From Ulota crispa (lineage: Eukaryota > Streptophyta > Bryopsida > Orthotrichales > Orthotrichaceae): DNA of 64,000 nucleotides. Position numbers and translations under genes: made by a program. The notes below the pieces were generated by a model. The model had not been told where the DNA came from, ran no database searches, and worked only from the letters and a program-made list of their open reading frames with translations. Shown one piece after another: positions 21,223 to 31,126 of the stretch (the first letter of the stretch is position 1; each line of letters begins with the position of its first letter). Where the stretch lies: positions 5,800,471 to 5,864,470 of the forward strand of contig OY987247.1 in assembly GCA_963920765.1 (NCBI GenBank), given 5' to 3'.

Positions 21223-24200
21223 AAACCTGCACATCCTCCGGTATGTGCCAAGTTTGCTCGTCATGAATATCTTGGTTGTCTTCTGCATCTTCTGAATCTT
21301 CATCTTTATCTTCAGCTCTTTCGTGGCTTTCCATCTCTTGAGGGTTAAAAATCTCCTCAAGGTCTTCATGATGAAATTTTCCACTCCTTCGAAAAGCTTT
21401 GATTCGTTTACCAGCAACAGGCACGCGCAGAGAAGTCCCATCCAATTCCCTAAGTGAATAAGTGCCGTTGGTGTGCACTTTCATCACAATATAGGGTCCA
21501 AACCATCTCTTAGCAAATTTGCGCACTGTACTATGCTGATGCTCCAATGTACTGTCAAATACAAGGACCCAATCACCCTCTCTGATCTGCTTGGTTCTTA
21601 ATCTGTGTGTTTTGTCAAATCGCTCTTTATTGCTGAGCCTCGCTGTCTTCATCTTCTCCAATGCGATATCAAAGTCACTTGACAACCTTCCAAGCTGCTG
21701 AATCCGAAGTTCCAACAATCTTTCTCTGCTTATACCGTCCTCCCATGAAAGAAACACCCATGTGGGAATATCCTCTTCCGCCGGCATAATAGGTTTCTGC
21801 CCATACACAAGTTCGACAGGCATGTAACCAGTAACTGTACTGTGCGTAGTTCTGTCGGCCCACAAAGCAAATGGTAATAGCTTTGGCCACATATTTGGTT
21901 TGCCTTTACAAGCTTTAACCAAAGCATGAATGATCGGAGGATGCCCTCTCTCAATTTTGCCATTAGCCTCAGGGTTGTAAGCTGTCGTCAGCTTCAACTG
22001 CACACCATAACGTTTGAAGAACTCTTTGGCCTCAGTGGCATTTAGTTCTCCTCTGTCAGCTCTCATTCGGCCAATGCTGCCATAACGACTGAAGATGTCT
22101 TCGAGTATAAATCGGCATATATTTTCGGTAGCCTTAGTCCTCAAGGCTCTGCCCTCAACGAAGTTTGAGAGCTCCTCTCGTGCCAAAACAAGGTACTTCA
22201 TTCCCCACATAGCATTTGGCATGGCTACCAAATCTATCATCCACTGAAAATGGATCGCTAGAGGGTAAGTAGGATGTAATTCATCTCTGTGGCGCACCTT
22301 GGATTGCAATTGGCATACCACACAAGAAACTACAAACTCTTCAACGTCTTTGTAAAGTCCTTTCCACCAGTACCTCTCCTTGATTTTTGTATAAGTGGCC
22401 CATATACCTCTGTGACCTGCCCAAAGAGTATCATGGAACTCCTTGAGAACTTCAGCTTTGGTCTTAGAGTCCCCCACCACTCTCAATGGTACTTCATCAG
22501 CTCTTTTTGCCCTCTTCCATAGAAATCCTTCTCTCAAAAGATATCTATAGGATTGATGCCTGATGTCTTTGAATGTTTTGTCTGTCCATCCTTCTTGCAG
22601 CTTCATTGTGCTTAAATATAGCCCAATGTCTCTCAATTTTTCTTCATAAAGCTCAGCTTTGAATGGCAAAGTATCGATCGATGAGCTCTCAGCATCTATC
22701 GTCACCACATAGCCTCCATGCAATAAATCTTCGACATCTTCGTGGCCCATCATCTCATCTTCATTAGAATACCTTGCTCTAGACAACATATCGGCAATAG
22801 AATTCTTTTTGCCTTCAATGTGTACTAGAACCGGATTCATGGATTTGATGTAGGCGATCCATCGAAGCATTGCAATGTCTGGTGAAGAACAATTTGCTAT
22901 CATCCCCAGCAAAGGTAAGCAATCAGTCTCCAGTACCACCTCTGCTCCAATAAGGTAATTTCTGTCCGCCTTCAGAGCTGTAAGAGCACCCCATAGTTCT
23001 CTTTTCACTTGTGGATATGCTCTCTGACGCTCTGTCAAAATCCTTGCTCCAAATCGAATAGCAAATCTTTTGCCTTCCTCATCATCTTGTCCAATAGCCC
23101 AACCTATGGCAATTGGACTTGTGTCAACAGTCACGATCACCGGCCTCTTGCAATCATAGTTCACTTGCTTGAGAACTAGTGGCGACTCCAAAATCCTCTT
23201 CAACTCTTCCATAGCCAAGTTTTGCTCATTTTCCCAAATGAATTTGGTCCTCTTACGCAATAATTTGTAGAGAGGCTCTGATATATGAGCAAAATGGGGA
23301 ATCCATATGTGGTAGAAGACACAAGCTCCAAGAAACCTCCTTACTTCGGTGATATTGCTACAGGCTTTCATTCTTCCAATAGCATCAATCTTTTCAGGAT
23401 TAGGTTTTCTTCCATAAGAGCCACATAAGTGCCCAACCACCAGAATTTCATTCACCCCAAACTTTGACTTATCAATGGATAGAGTCAAATTCACCTCCTC
23501 AAGTCTGCCCAAGATTTGAGCCACGTCATGGATATGGTTGCTTACAAAGGCTCGGCAACCATCACTCTGAACTGTCAAGTCTCTTTGATTTTCCTCGCAT
23601 CCTTTTATTGGGATATCATCCACAAAAGGTATGGTTTTCTCTGGCACAAAGTCTCTTAGAATTTGATTCATAGCGCTTTGCATATGTGCCACTGAATTAG
23701 TAGCGCCTTGAGGCAATGTGCACATACGCACCAATCCAAGAGGAGTCTTCATGGTCGTCAAATCCCTGCTTTGAGCAGCAAGTTGGAATTGATCATAACC
23801 AGAGTATAGATCTCCAATGGAATAGATTGCATGTCCAGCAAATGCCTCCGCCACTTCGTCAACAACAGGGCCTGATCCTTTGTTTCTGATTGTAACTTTG
23901 TTTGCAGGCTGCATATCTTGGATGAACCTCAATGCTCCTGACTTCTTTGGCACAGTAAACCAACGGTTTGAATATGGAGCCATTGAAGGCTCTAGTATGC
24001 CCATGCGCGTCTTTTCTTTGAGCAACTCCACTAATTTTGGCAGTAGAGCTCTAGGCACTGGAATAGGCTTCAAATCCCATGGTATATGTGGTACTGTGAA
24101 TATGACCATTGGTGCTACAACACTTGGCTGCACACACCCAATCTCATCTGAAGAAGAAGCAAAAGCCTTTCCATGCATCAAAAGCATGTCTTGAAATTTC

Positions 24201-24808
24201 TTTTTCTCTGGCTTAGTCAGGAAACCATCTCCTCCAATCTTGAGGTTAGCTAGAGTCTCTTCGGTGAATTTGTGTCCAATTCTCCTTGACTCTCTCAAAC
24301 TTGGCTCTTTTTCAGCTTGTTTGATGTGATCATCAGTGTCAAATGGTAGCTGAGTAGCCACTGGCTTCACCTTCTTGTTCACAGTCTTGTACTTGGTATG
24401 TACTGCAGCTTCAGGTCTATATTCATCGATATTAGAAGAACACAGCTTTGCCATTGCTGTGTAAATCTCATGATGCATTGCAGCTGTATGGACATCAATA
24501 AGACAATGAGTAGTCGGCTCTGCATCCTCATTTGTCTTCAAATCTTGCAGAGTATGCAAGATATCATCTGGCATGCCACTTTCTTCATACACACCAGTAA
24601 TGCTCTCATCTTCTTCAAGAACCTTCATTTTTTTTAGGTTTTTCTCCTTCTTTTTGATAAATCTTCTATGTACATGGTCCAAATCTTTGGCATCCATGAA
24701 ACTCGCAAATCCACACTTTGTCACGCTCAAAAATCCACACTTGATAGCAGTATGTATATTGGGGAATTCTCTAGTATTGATATCCTTGGCACCCGTGGAT
24801 CCCCACAT
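21221..24808 (-). CDS. pol: Gypsy Pol: reverse transcriptase, RNase H, integrase
   Basis: 1195 aa. RT has the D motif YSIGDLYSGYDQF, then LPQGATNS and the catalytic FVDD. RNase H follows, with VTVDTSP, an RELWG glutamate and NSIADMLSR. Integrase has an H-H-C-C zinc finger (HRGIWATY...CVVCQ) and a D,D,E core (MIDLVAM, RADRGEL, GKIERGH). The C-terminus has a GPY-type module (RWFGPYIV) and an acidic tail of about 55 residues, with no recognisable chromodomain, unlike most plant chromoviruses. The frame ends about 10 bp before the 3' LTR. It lies directly after Gag-protease in a different frame, an arrangement usual where Pol is made by recoding. Confidence 0.95.
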   Translation of the reverse strand: MWGSTGAKDINTREFPNIHTAIKCGFLSVTKCGFASFMDAKDLDHVHRRFIKKKEKNLKKMKVLEEDESITGVYEESGMPDDILHTLQDLKTNEDAEPTTHCLIDVHTAAMHHEIYTAMAKLCSSNIDEYRPEAAVHTKYKTVNKKVKPVATQLPFDTDDHIKQAEKEPSLRESRRIGHKFTEETLANLKIGGDGFLTKPEKKKFQDMLLMHGKAFASSSDEIGCVQPSVVAPMVIFTVPHIPWDLKPIPVPRALLPKLVELLKEKTRMGILEPSMAPYSNRWFTVPKKSGALRFIQDMQPANKVTIRNKGSGPVVDEVAEAFAGHAIYSIGDLYSGYDQFQLAAQSRDLTTMKTPLGLVRMCTLPQGATNSVAHMQSAMNQILRDFVPEKTIPFVDDIPIKGCEENQRDLTVQSDGCRAFVSNHIHDVAQILGRLEEVNLTLSIDKSKFGVNEILVVGHLCGSYGRKPNPEKIDAIGRMKACSNITEVRRFLGACVFYHIWIPHFAHISEPLYKLLRKRTKFIWENEQNLAMEELKRILESPLVLKQVNYDCKRPVIVTVDTSPIAIGWAIGQDDEEGKRFAIRFGARILTERQRAYPQVKRELWGALTALKADRNYLIGAEVVLETDCLPLLGMIANCSSPDIAMLRWIAYIKSMNPVLVHIEGKKNSIADMLSRARYSNEDEMMGHEDVEDLLHGGYVVTIDAESSSIDTLPFKAELYEEKLRDIGLYLSTMKLQEGWTDKTFKDIRHQSYRYLLREGFLWKRAKRADEVPLRVVGDSKTKAEVLKEFHDTLWAGHRGIWATYTKIKERYWWKGLYKDVEEFVVSCVVCQLQSKVRHRDELHPTYPLAIHFQWMIDLVAMPNAMWGMKYLVLAREELSNFVEGRALRTKATENICRFILEDIFSRYGSIGRMRADRGELNATEAKEFFKRYGVQLKLTTAYNPEANGKIERGHPPIIHALVKACKGKPNMWPKLLPFALWADRTTHSTVTGYMPVELVYGQKPIMPAEEDIPTWVFLSWEDGISRERLLELRIQQLGRLSSDFDIALEKMKTARLSNKERFDKTHRLRTKQIREGDWVLVFDSTLEHQHSTVRKFAKRWFGPYIVMKVHTNGTYSLRELDGTSLRVPVAGKRIKAFRRSGKFHHEDLEEIFNPQEMESHERAEDKDEDSEDAEDNQDIHDEQTWHIPEDVQV

Positions 24809-24822
24809 CCCACGTGTGCCCT

Positions 24823-27411
24823 CTAGAAATCCGGAAAGTTCAGAGAAGTCGGCAAAGATACTTCTCTGAGTTGCATTCGATGCCTCTCATTGTCAGCTCT
24901 CACAGTTAAGAACTGCACTGACTTCTTCCCATCTATACTTCGAATTCGAGCATAGTGAGATCCATCATCCAACACTTTGGTTTCCATGCGTGAAGCAGTG
25001 ATGAAAGGTTGGCCCAGAAGCACTGGATATGCCCCAGTATTTTGAACAAAGAAATTCTGCTCAACCTCCACATCTCCAATCTTTGCTGGCACTGAAGGGC
25101 AAGCTCCATACAATGAACTGCGCCCATTGTTAGCTGCTCTCATCACCCAGCCATGTTCTGTGTCAATTGGCCATTTGCCCTTCTCATAGGTCTTGCGAGA
25201 TATGATGTTGATCTCTGAACCATGATCTACAAGGGCCAAAACAGATTCATCCATTCCACCAAGCTTCACTCTTGTTTCAGTGGTGGCTCTAGCCCAATAC
25301 GGTTGCTGAAACTCAGTCTCGACATCATGAGGTCTATCAGTAGAATGATCACAACTGAACTCAAAAATCTTAGCTTCAACTTTTGATACTTCATCATCAA
25401 TTGTCTGAACTTTTGCCTCATTAGCCTTTCCATTTGAGCGCTGCACCCTCTCTGGCTCTTTTCTTGTTATCTCCGTGAGTGTAATTTCACTGCAGTGAGC
25501 CTCATGGTCTCCCATCATGGCAAAAACTTCGCCAATCTCAATCTCTTCATCGATGGTCATGTGAGTGTCCAAAGCACTCACCATTACAGTCTCTGCTGTC
25601 ATCTGTCTCTTTCGCTTGATGATGTCGATGATCAGCTCATGGAAGTCTTTCTTGGCTATGCCAAGTGCTTCCCTCAATGTGAACTCGATCTTGGCATCCA
25701 AGATCCTCTCTTCCAATATTCCCTTCATATCAATGGAGGTCTCAATGTCGGACTGGAGCTTATAAGCAGGGCTCTTCCCCTTTGGCTTGCTAGAGTCTTC
25801 TTTCTCATGGCCTCTTCCGCTGCCGCTAGACTGCCCCCAGTCTCTATCAGGAAGCAAATCATCCTCAGGGTGCACAAAGCTTGGACTTTGTGTCTTCGAG
25901 CGCGTTTGTACTCTGCGCCTCGACTCATTTGCAGAATCTTTCTGCGCTTGAGCCCTCTTCTTTGATGAAGGCTCTTCACCATCTTCGGCTTCAACTCTCC
26001 CACGCTTCTCTTCAACTGAAGCCTCATAGTGATCAACATTGGCTTGATCTCTCTCCAAAAATGCTTTGATGCTGCTTGCATCAACCGGGTCTTCCCATCC
26101 AGTTACATTTCTGATGGCTTGAGCTCCTCGTTTCATTAGTGTGGCTCTCTGAGTGGGTGAAGCTCCAATTGAGTGCTGCTCCACTTCAATGTGGTATGAA
26201 TCAGCTTCACGTACATGTATGGAACTAGATCGTCCCATCTTTCCCTCCATAAGTTTCTTCATCCCTCCTCTGCCAAAGTTGGTCTTCAATGGTGTCTTTG
26301 TGGATGAATCATGAAGCTTGCCGTCAATAAATTCAACGATGCCATCTTTCAAGGCCTCGTCGCACTCTGTACAGTCTCGAAGGCGATGCTTGCCATCTTG
26401 TTCGCTCTTGTCACACCATATACATCTCCAAGGGAGTGTCCTCCCTCCATCAGATGGCTGCGACGATGAAGAAGAGCCTGATGCCTGAGACTTCCTCAAC
26501 TCAATAAACTCCACCTTCAGCTCTTTAAAACTCTTGATGAGTTCTTCAAGAGCATTACCTTCGTTGGTTTTGGTGGTCTTCAAGATAGACCCTGGAGTTG
26601 TTGATGATGATGGTGCAAAAGATACTTTGGGACTTTTTGGAACTAAAATTGGATTAGTGTCTACTCCTGCTCCAAATCCTCTTGACCTCACACGTTGTTG
26701 TTTGGCCAACAAGGTCACGGTCTCTTCCACCCTTCTCCAATCGGTGGTAAAACCACCTTCTGTGGTACGATCTCCAAGAAGTAGAAGAAGTCTATCCTCC
26801 AATGCAGCATCAGCTGCTTGAAGGAAAAGCTCTGCCTTCCTGGTGTTGAGGAGGCGTCTCTCAATCATGGGTAACTGAGAAAACTTCTTCTCAAAGGCCT
26901 TCAGCAGCTCATGAGCACCCATGTTGTCTCCTGGCCGCTGCTCCACCCATTCTAGAAAAGATCTTCTGGTCATCCTTTCCGTGTCCTCGTCAAAGTACTC
27001 GTCACGTAGACGCTCAGCAAAGGCAATCCAAGTGTGAACTCCTTCGCGGATCTCTCGCACACGGTCACGAATGTCAGGCACAACTGCCATGTCGAAGGTA
27101 GCCATCATTCGATTTTCATCAACTTGATGCACCTCCATCTCGCAAACATAGGCTCGCAAAAACTTCGTTATGTTCTTGCCGTCAAATCTACCAGTCTTCA
27201 CAACAACAGCTTTCAATGCCTCGGTGGCTACTTGACCACCCTGGTTGGCTCGATGTTGCTCCATGAATATGGCCAATGCTCCTAGGAGATCCTCCATTGG
27301 CATCTGAGGTCCACCAACACCTCTGGTAGTGGCGCTTGGAACCTCTCGAGGCAAATCAGCTCCACTGGCACCACCGGTATTGGCGCCGAAAGCCTCGTTA
27401 CTGTCTCCCAT
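24823..27411 (-). CDS. gag: Gypsy Gag and aspartic protease
   Basis: 862 aa, starting 50 bp inside the 5' LTR. The N-terminal third is helical, Gag/retrotrans-gag-like (about residues 60-230). Around residue 330 a Cys/His cluster CIWCDKSEQDGKHRLRDC takes the place of the usual CCHC knuckle. A charged, Ser-rich linker follows. The C-terminal protease has the catalytic LVDHGSEINIIS (Asp-His-Gly rather than the usual Asp-Ser/Thr-Gly) and LLGQPF, which fits the second retropepsin motif. Family assignment rests on position and motifs. Confidence 0.92.
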   Translation of the reverse strand: MGDSNEAFGANTGGASGADLPREVPSATTRGVGGPQMPMEDLLGALAIFMEQHRANQGGQVATEALKAVVVKTGRFDGKNITKFLRAYVCEMEVHQVDENRMMATFDMAVVPDIRDRVREIREGVHTWIAFAERLRDEYFDEDTERMTRRSFLEWVEQRPGDNMGAHELLKAFEKKFSQLPMIERRLLNTRKAELFLQAADAALEDRLLLLLGDRTTEGGFTTDWRRVEETVTLLAKQQRVRSRGFGAGVDTNPILVPKSPKVSFAPSSSTTPGSILKTTKTNEGNALEELIKSFKELKVEFIELRKSQASGSSSSSQPSDGGRTLPWRCIWCDKSEQDGKHRLRDCTECDEALKDGIVEFIDGKLHDSSTKTPLKTNFGRGGMKKLMEGKMGRSSSIHVREADSYHIEVEQHSIGASPTQRATLMKRGAQAIRNVTGWEDPVDASSIKAFLERDQANVDHYEASVEEKRGRVEAEDGEEPSSKKRAQAQKDSANESRRRVQTRSKTQSPSFVHPEDDLLPDRDWGQSSGSGRGHEKEDSSKPKGKSPAYKLQSDIETSIDMKGILEERILDAKIEFTLREALGIAKKDFHELIIDIIKRKRQMTAETVMVSALDTHMTIDEEIEIGEVFAMMGDHEAHCSEITLTEITRKEPERVQRSNGKANEAKVQTIDDEVSKVEAKIFEFSCDHSTDRPHDVETEFQQPYWARATTETRVKLGGMDESVLALVDHGSEINIISRKTYEKGKWPIDTEHGWVMRAANNGRSSLYGACPSVPAKIGDVEVEQNFFVQNTGAYPVLLGQPFITASRMETKVLDDGSHYARIRSIDGKKSVQFLTVRADNERHRMQLREVSLPTSLNFPDF

Positions 27412-27441
27412 ATCAACAAACGCAATAATCGCCCCAAAGCT

Positions 27442-27459
27442 CTCTCAGTGGAAGCACCA
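27442..27459 (-). other. Gypsy primer-binding site, tRNA not assigned
   Basis: Two bases inside the 5' LTR the minus strand reads TGGTGCTTCCACTGAGAG. The TGG start fits pairing with a tRNA CCA end. It is not the initiator-Met site, and I cannot name the tRNA from memory. Confidence 0.6.
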
Positions 27460-27461
27460 AA

Positions 27462-29621
27462 TGTCGGGTTGAGAGGAGCGCGCCTTGGGAACACGCAGGG
27501 TGTCTTGCTGCGATCGTGCGTTGCCGACTGAAAACGTTGTCAATCTTGATCTTCTCTTCAAATCTTTAGTCTTCAGTCTTCCGTTGGCCTATCCTGTGGC
27601 TGGCTCTAAGGGTATAAGGGTCAAGGTAGGGATAAGAGCCCACTGGATACGGGACGGGTAGATCGGGACAGCAGACACGAGCTGCCGTCCGTATGACGGG
27701 ATCCTAAAATCAAATTCACGATCTGCTGGCCAAAACTCCAGATCGTGAGAACAGAGCAAGTCTCGACCATGTGGGTGATCAATCCCACTTCGTCACCACG
27801 ACAATAAATGGGGTTAAGTTTGGTTTAACCCAAACTGCCCGCAACAAGGTTTACAAAACAGAATGGAAATGAATTGACAAACGAGCCTCCAAAACCGGCT
27901 AGGAATAACAAAGCCACATCCCACACATACATAAAAAATAAACCCAAAACATTCCTCTTGAAATCTTCATATCTTCAGATCTTCAAATCTTCATGTCTTC
28001 AAGTCTTCAAGTCTTCATGTTTTAATAAAAACAATGGGGAAAATCACAAATAACAAGTCCTAGAAAAGGCAGCAACCTTCTATCTAATGCCACAGATGGC
28101 TCAAAGATTCAAATGCTAAGTGTAATAGCAATTTGAAAAGCTCTCCTAACCTTCTAACATCCCTCTAAATTTCAACTCAATCTAAGATACTGTCCAAAAG
28201 TTATGCAAGTTCAAAGTAGAGGCTCTTCTTCCTCTTTACAAACTAAACACTGCCTCTAAAAACCTCTATAACTTTTGTTCTATACATCACCCATAGAAAC
28301 GTGATATCAATTTAGAAAGATGATATCACTGGCTTCAATCCATAAAATTTGCACTTCAAAACAAAACTTTGTCCGAAAGCTCTAGTCAATCAAAGTGTGG
28401 GTCTCAATTTTTTAGAGAGCACCCAAACCCGCAACTTCTACCCACTATAACTTCTTCAATAAAACTCCAAATGAAATGATTAAAGACAATTTGAAAAGCT
28501 ATGACAACAAACTATCACTCCTAAAATTTTGAGAAGAAAATCTCATACTGTCCAAAAGTTGTAGCTCTTCAAAATCTCGGCTTTCTCCTAACAAAAGGGC
28601 AGCCACCTCCAAACCTTCACACTTCCATAACTTTCTCGTCCAAGCTTCAAACTTCAAGTTTAAAGACTTTCTAGAAAGCCAATAACAAGATAAACACTCT
28701 CTCCAAATCTTGTTGCAAAATGATATACAGATCATAAGTTATGGCTTGTCGAAGTCTCAGCCTTTCTTCATAGTTTGGCTTTTTGACTCCAAAATTCAAA
28801 CACTCATAACTTTTGCATCACAACTCCAAATCAAACTTGCAAACTCATTTTGGAAAGGTAATCACACAAGGAACAACCTCCTCAAATTTCAATTCAAAAT
28901 CATGTATACACAGAAAAAAATCTCCTCTCAAAGTTTCGGGATTTTTCCCTTTCTTCCCACCAACACTCATACACTAACTTCCAACAACTAAGGGATCTTT
29001 CCTCCACAATTTCGACCCTATCTAAGGTAGGGAGGTGGGGCACATCAGCCCATGCTCCTCCTTATCCTAACCCCACCATAGATGCCAAAACCCTTTTCCT
29101 TTCACACCTTTCCCATTGACTTTTAAATCCTTAGTATTTTTATTCAAACAAAGGCAAAATATATGAGCCTTCCAAAATCTCTAGATAAACATATGAAAAT
29201 GATTAAATTACAAAATAAACACCATCGTAAAATGGCCACGTGCTCTTGCGAGCATATAATAGCGTCAAACGCTTGTCTTCAGTTGCCAAGTCGTGGACTT
29301 GGTTGGCTGGAAAAGCGGTCGTCTCTGGCCGCCCGCCGGTCCGGGTTCGAATCCCATCGAACTCGTCGAGCGGTGATGGCGGCTCACGGCTTGGCAGCTA
29401 GTGAGGCAGGAAATTGGCCCAGCCAACCCGCTACCTACCCCCCTGAGCTGTGCATGTGACAAGACGGCGCAGCGCATTGGAATCTATGGCCGCTGCGTTG
29501 TCACCAAACCGTGGTCCTCACCACGACCACCCCTTTTGCCTCAACTGTTGATTTATTGAAATCAACACAAATATAAAGAAATAACAAGTATTTACATGAT
29601 GGAGGGAAGTCCATCAGGACA
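27462..29621 (-). repeat. Gypsy 5' LTR (2160 bp)
   Basis: Equal in length and, as far as read, in sequence to 19051-21210. It serves as the promoter-bearing LTR of the minus-strand element. It carries the same tRNA-like segment at about 29288-29537. Confidence 0.97.
29288..29537 (+). other. tRNA-like / SINE-like segment within the 5' LTR
   Basis: Copy of 20877-21126 shifted by 8411. The B box GGTTCGAATCC is at 29344-29354. Transcription from it would run opposite to, and upstream of, the retroelement's own transcript. Confidence 0.6.
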
Positions 29622-29625
29622 ACGT

Positions 29626-30710
29626 GTAATGACCTTAAACCTCATATTTATTTGGTGACCAAATTTTGGTTTTGACATGTGTAATGAGGATTAGAAGACT
29701 TCAAGTCACTTTTATAGTTTTAACACCCTCATGTTCAAACATTATAATCTTTCAAACTACAAGTGATATTGTTGTGTTTTCTTTTTCCATGTAATCTCTA
29801 ATATGTTTAGTTTAAATTTGTATGATTACAATTGAAAAAAACTTGATGAAATTTATGAAAACATTAGTTGATTGTTCAGTATCATGAAAATTCCAAGAAG
29901 CTTAGATAGGCCTTGGGCATTTAGGGGTTAAAATCAATGCTTCAATATGATCAATAATTTTTTCTCTCCCAAAACATTAACCCCTAAAGGACAAGGCAGC
30001 CCTTTGCAACTAGTACAATACAATATATTTTTCTTGTATTTGGAGTGCATCCACACCTTTATTACATGTGCAATCAACAAAGAAGTTAGAATATAGATCG
30101 ATGATGTTCTAGTGAGGTAGTCAAGATCCCAAATTAAAACTTTTTGTTGGTAGCAAATGCCAGTTATATAGTAGCGTACATAGTTTGTATAATAGTGGCC
30201 TCATCCTTTAAGGGTTAACCTTATCAAAGCACCATTATACTATCCCCATATGCAAGTATCCATCTTTAAAAATATATATGCACATTAAAAAATGTCACTT
30301 GATAGGTAGCTCCTTACATCACCTACTCCCCTAAACACTCTATGCAAGGTAGACTTTGTGAAGACTAATTGTGTTGTTGCTTCATTAAACAAACATGGGA
30401 TCTATTCGAGTTCTTCTAGATAAGTGATCATGCTAATTAGTACCAATACCAACAATTAAGTAACACATTGAGCCTTACACATTTTGATAGCTCATCTACA
30501 GTTTGGAAGTTACAATAGTTGACAATAATCTTTTGACATGATGTTTTGATGTTTTTATTTTAAACTATATACCTCAAATTTTTTAATTCTATAATCAATC
30601 TTTAAAATAACCATAACTAAGCAATAAAAAGATTGGAATAACCATAAATTAGGATTTCCCAATACAAACCCATCTAACATCTTACCCATAGATTGGCAAT
30701 ATTTACAATA
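29626..30710. other. Intergenic DNA, right copy of the duplicated block
   Basis: No gene is supported. About 30290-30660 resembles 150-440 and 1810-1870. Near 29918-29980 a perfect 12-bp inverted pair TTTAGGGGTTAA / TTAACCCCTAAA sits about 40 bp apart. Confidence 0.45.
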
Positions 30711-31126
30711 GGGGTAGTCATGGCTTCTTGGAGAATGAAAAGAGAATGGAGATTGAGAAGTTTTGGAGAGAAAAGAGGAGCCGATAGGAGCTCATTCTTT
30801 GTGAAGATGGTGACACCCTATTTTTTTGTTTTGGAGAATGAGAATGGGGAATAATTACTTGCCTTTCAAAACCCCTATTGCAATTGTGCTCTCCATTGAC
30901 GGAGCAATCAATCGACAATATAAACAAGCACAACAAGGTGAAATGTGGATTGCGGGAGGTGAAGCTTCTCTTGCAAAATGCCCATTCTTCACCTCCGGAG
31001 GAGAAGAATGGGACGGTGAGAAGTTTCGCATACTAACCAAAACGGAAGCTCCAGCAACCACCAACAAAATGACACATTTGCGTTCTCATTCACCACAAGC
31101 AGCCAAGAAAGTGCTGTGACTACCCC
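30711..31126. mobile_element. Tourist/PIF-Harbinger-like MITE
   Basis: 416 bp with 10-bp perfect ends GGGGTAGTCA / TGACTACCCC, flanked by ATA and TTA (the group's 3-bp target is TWA). Subterminal GAGAATGAGAATGGGG and its like are typical of Tourist-type MITEs. The homologous site near 1870 lacks it. Open frames inside are incidental. Confidence 0.65.

Larger units (their letters stand above)
19051..29621 (-). mobile_element. Complete-looking, very young Ty3/gypsy LTR retrotransposon
   Basis: 10,571 bp with two 2160-bp LTRs of equal length that look identical, TG...CA ends and a 4-bp target duplication ACGT (19047-19050, 29622-29625). Minus-strand order is 5' LTR, primer site, Gag-protease, RT-RNase H-integrase, purine tract, 3' LTR, which is the gypsy order. 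It looks whole. The absence of visible LTR divergence puts insertion in the very recent past. A much older relative survives as the solo LTR at 5157-6908. Confidence 0.95.
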
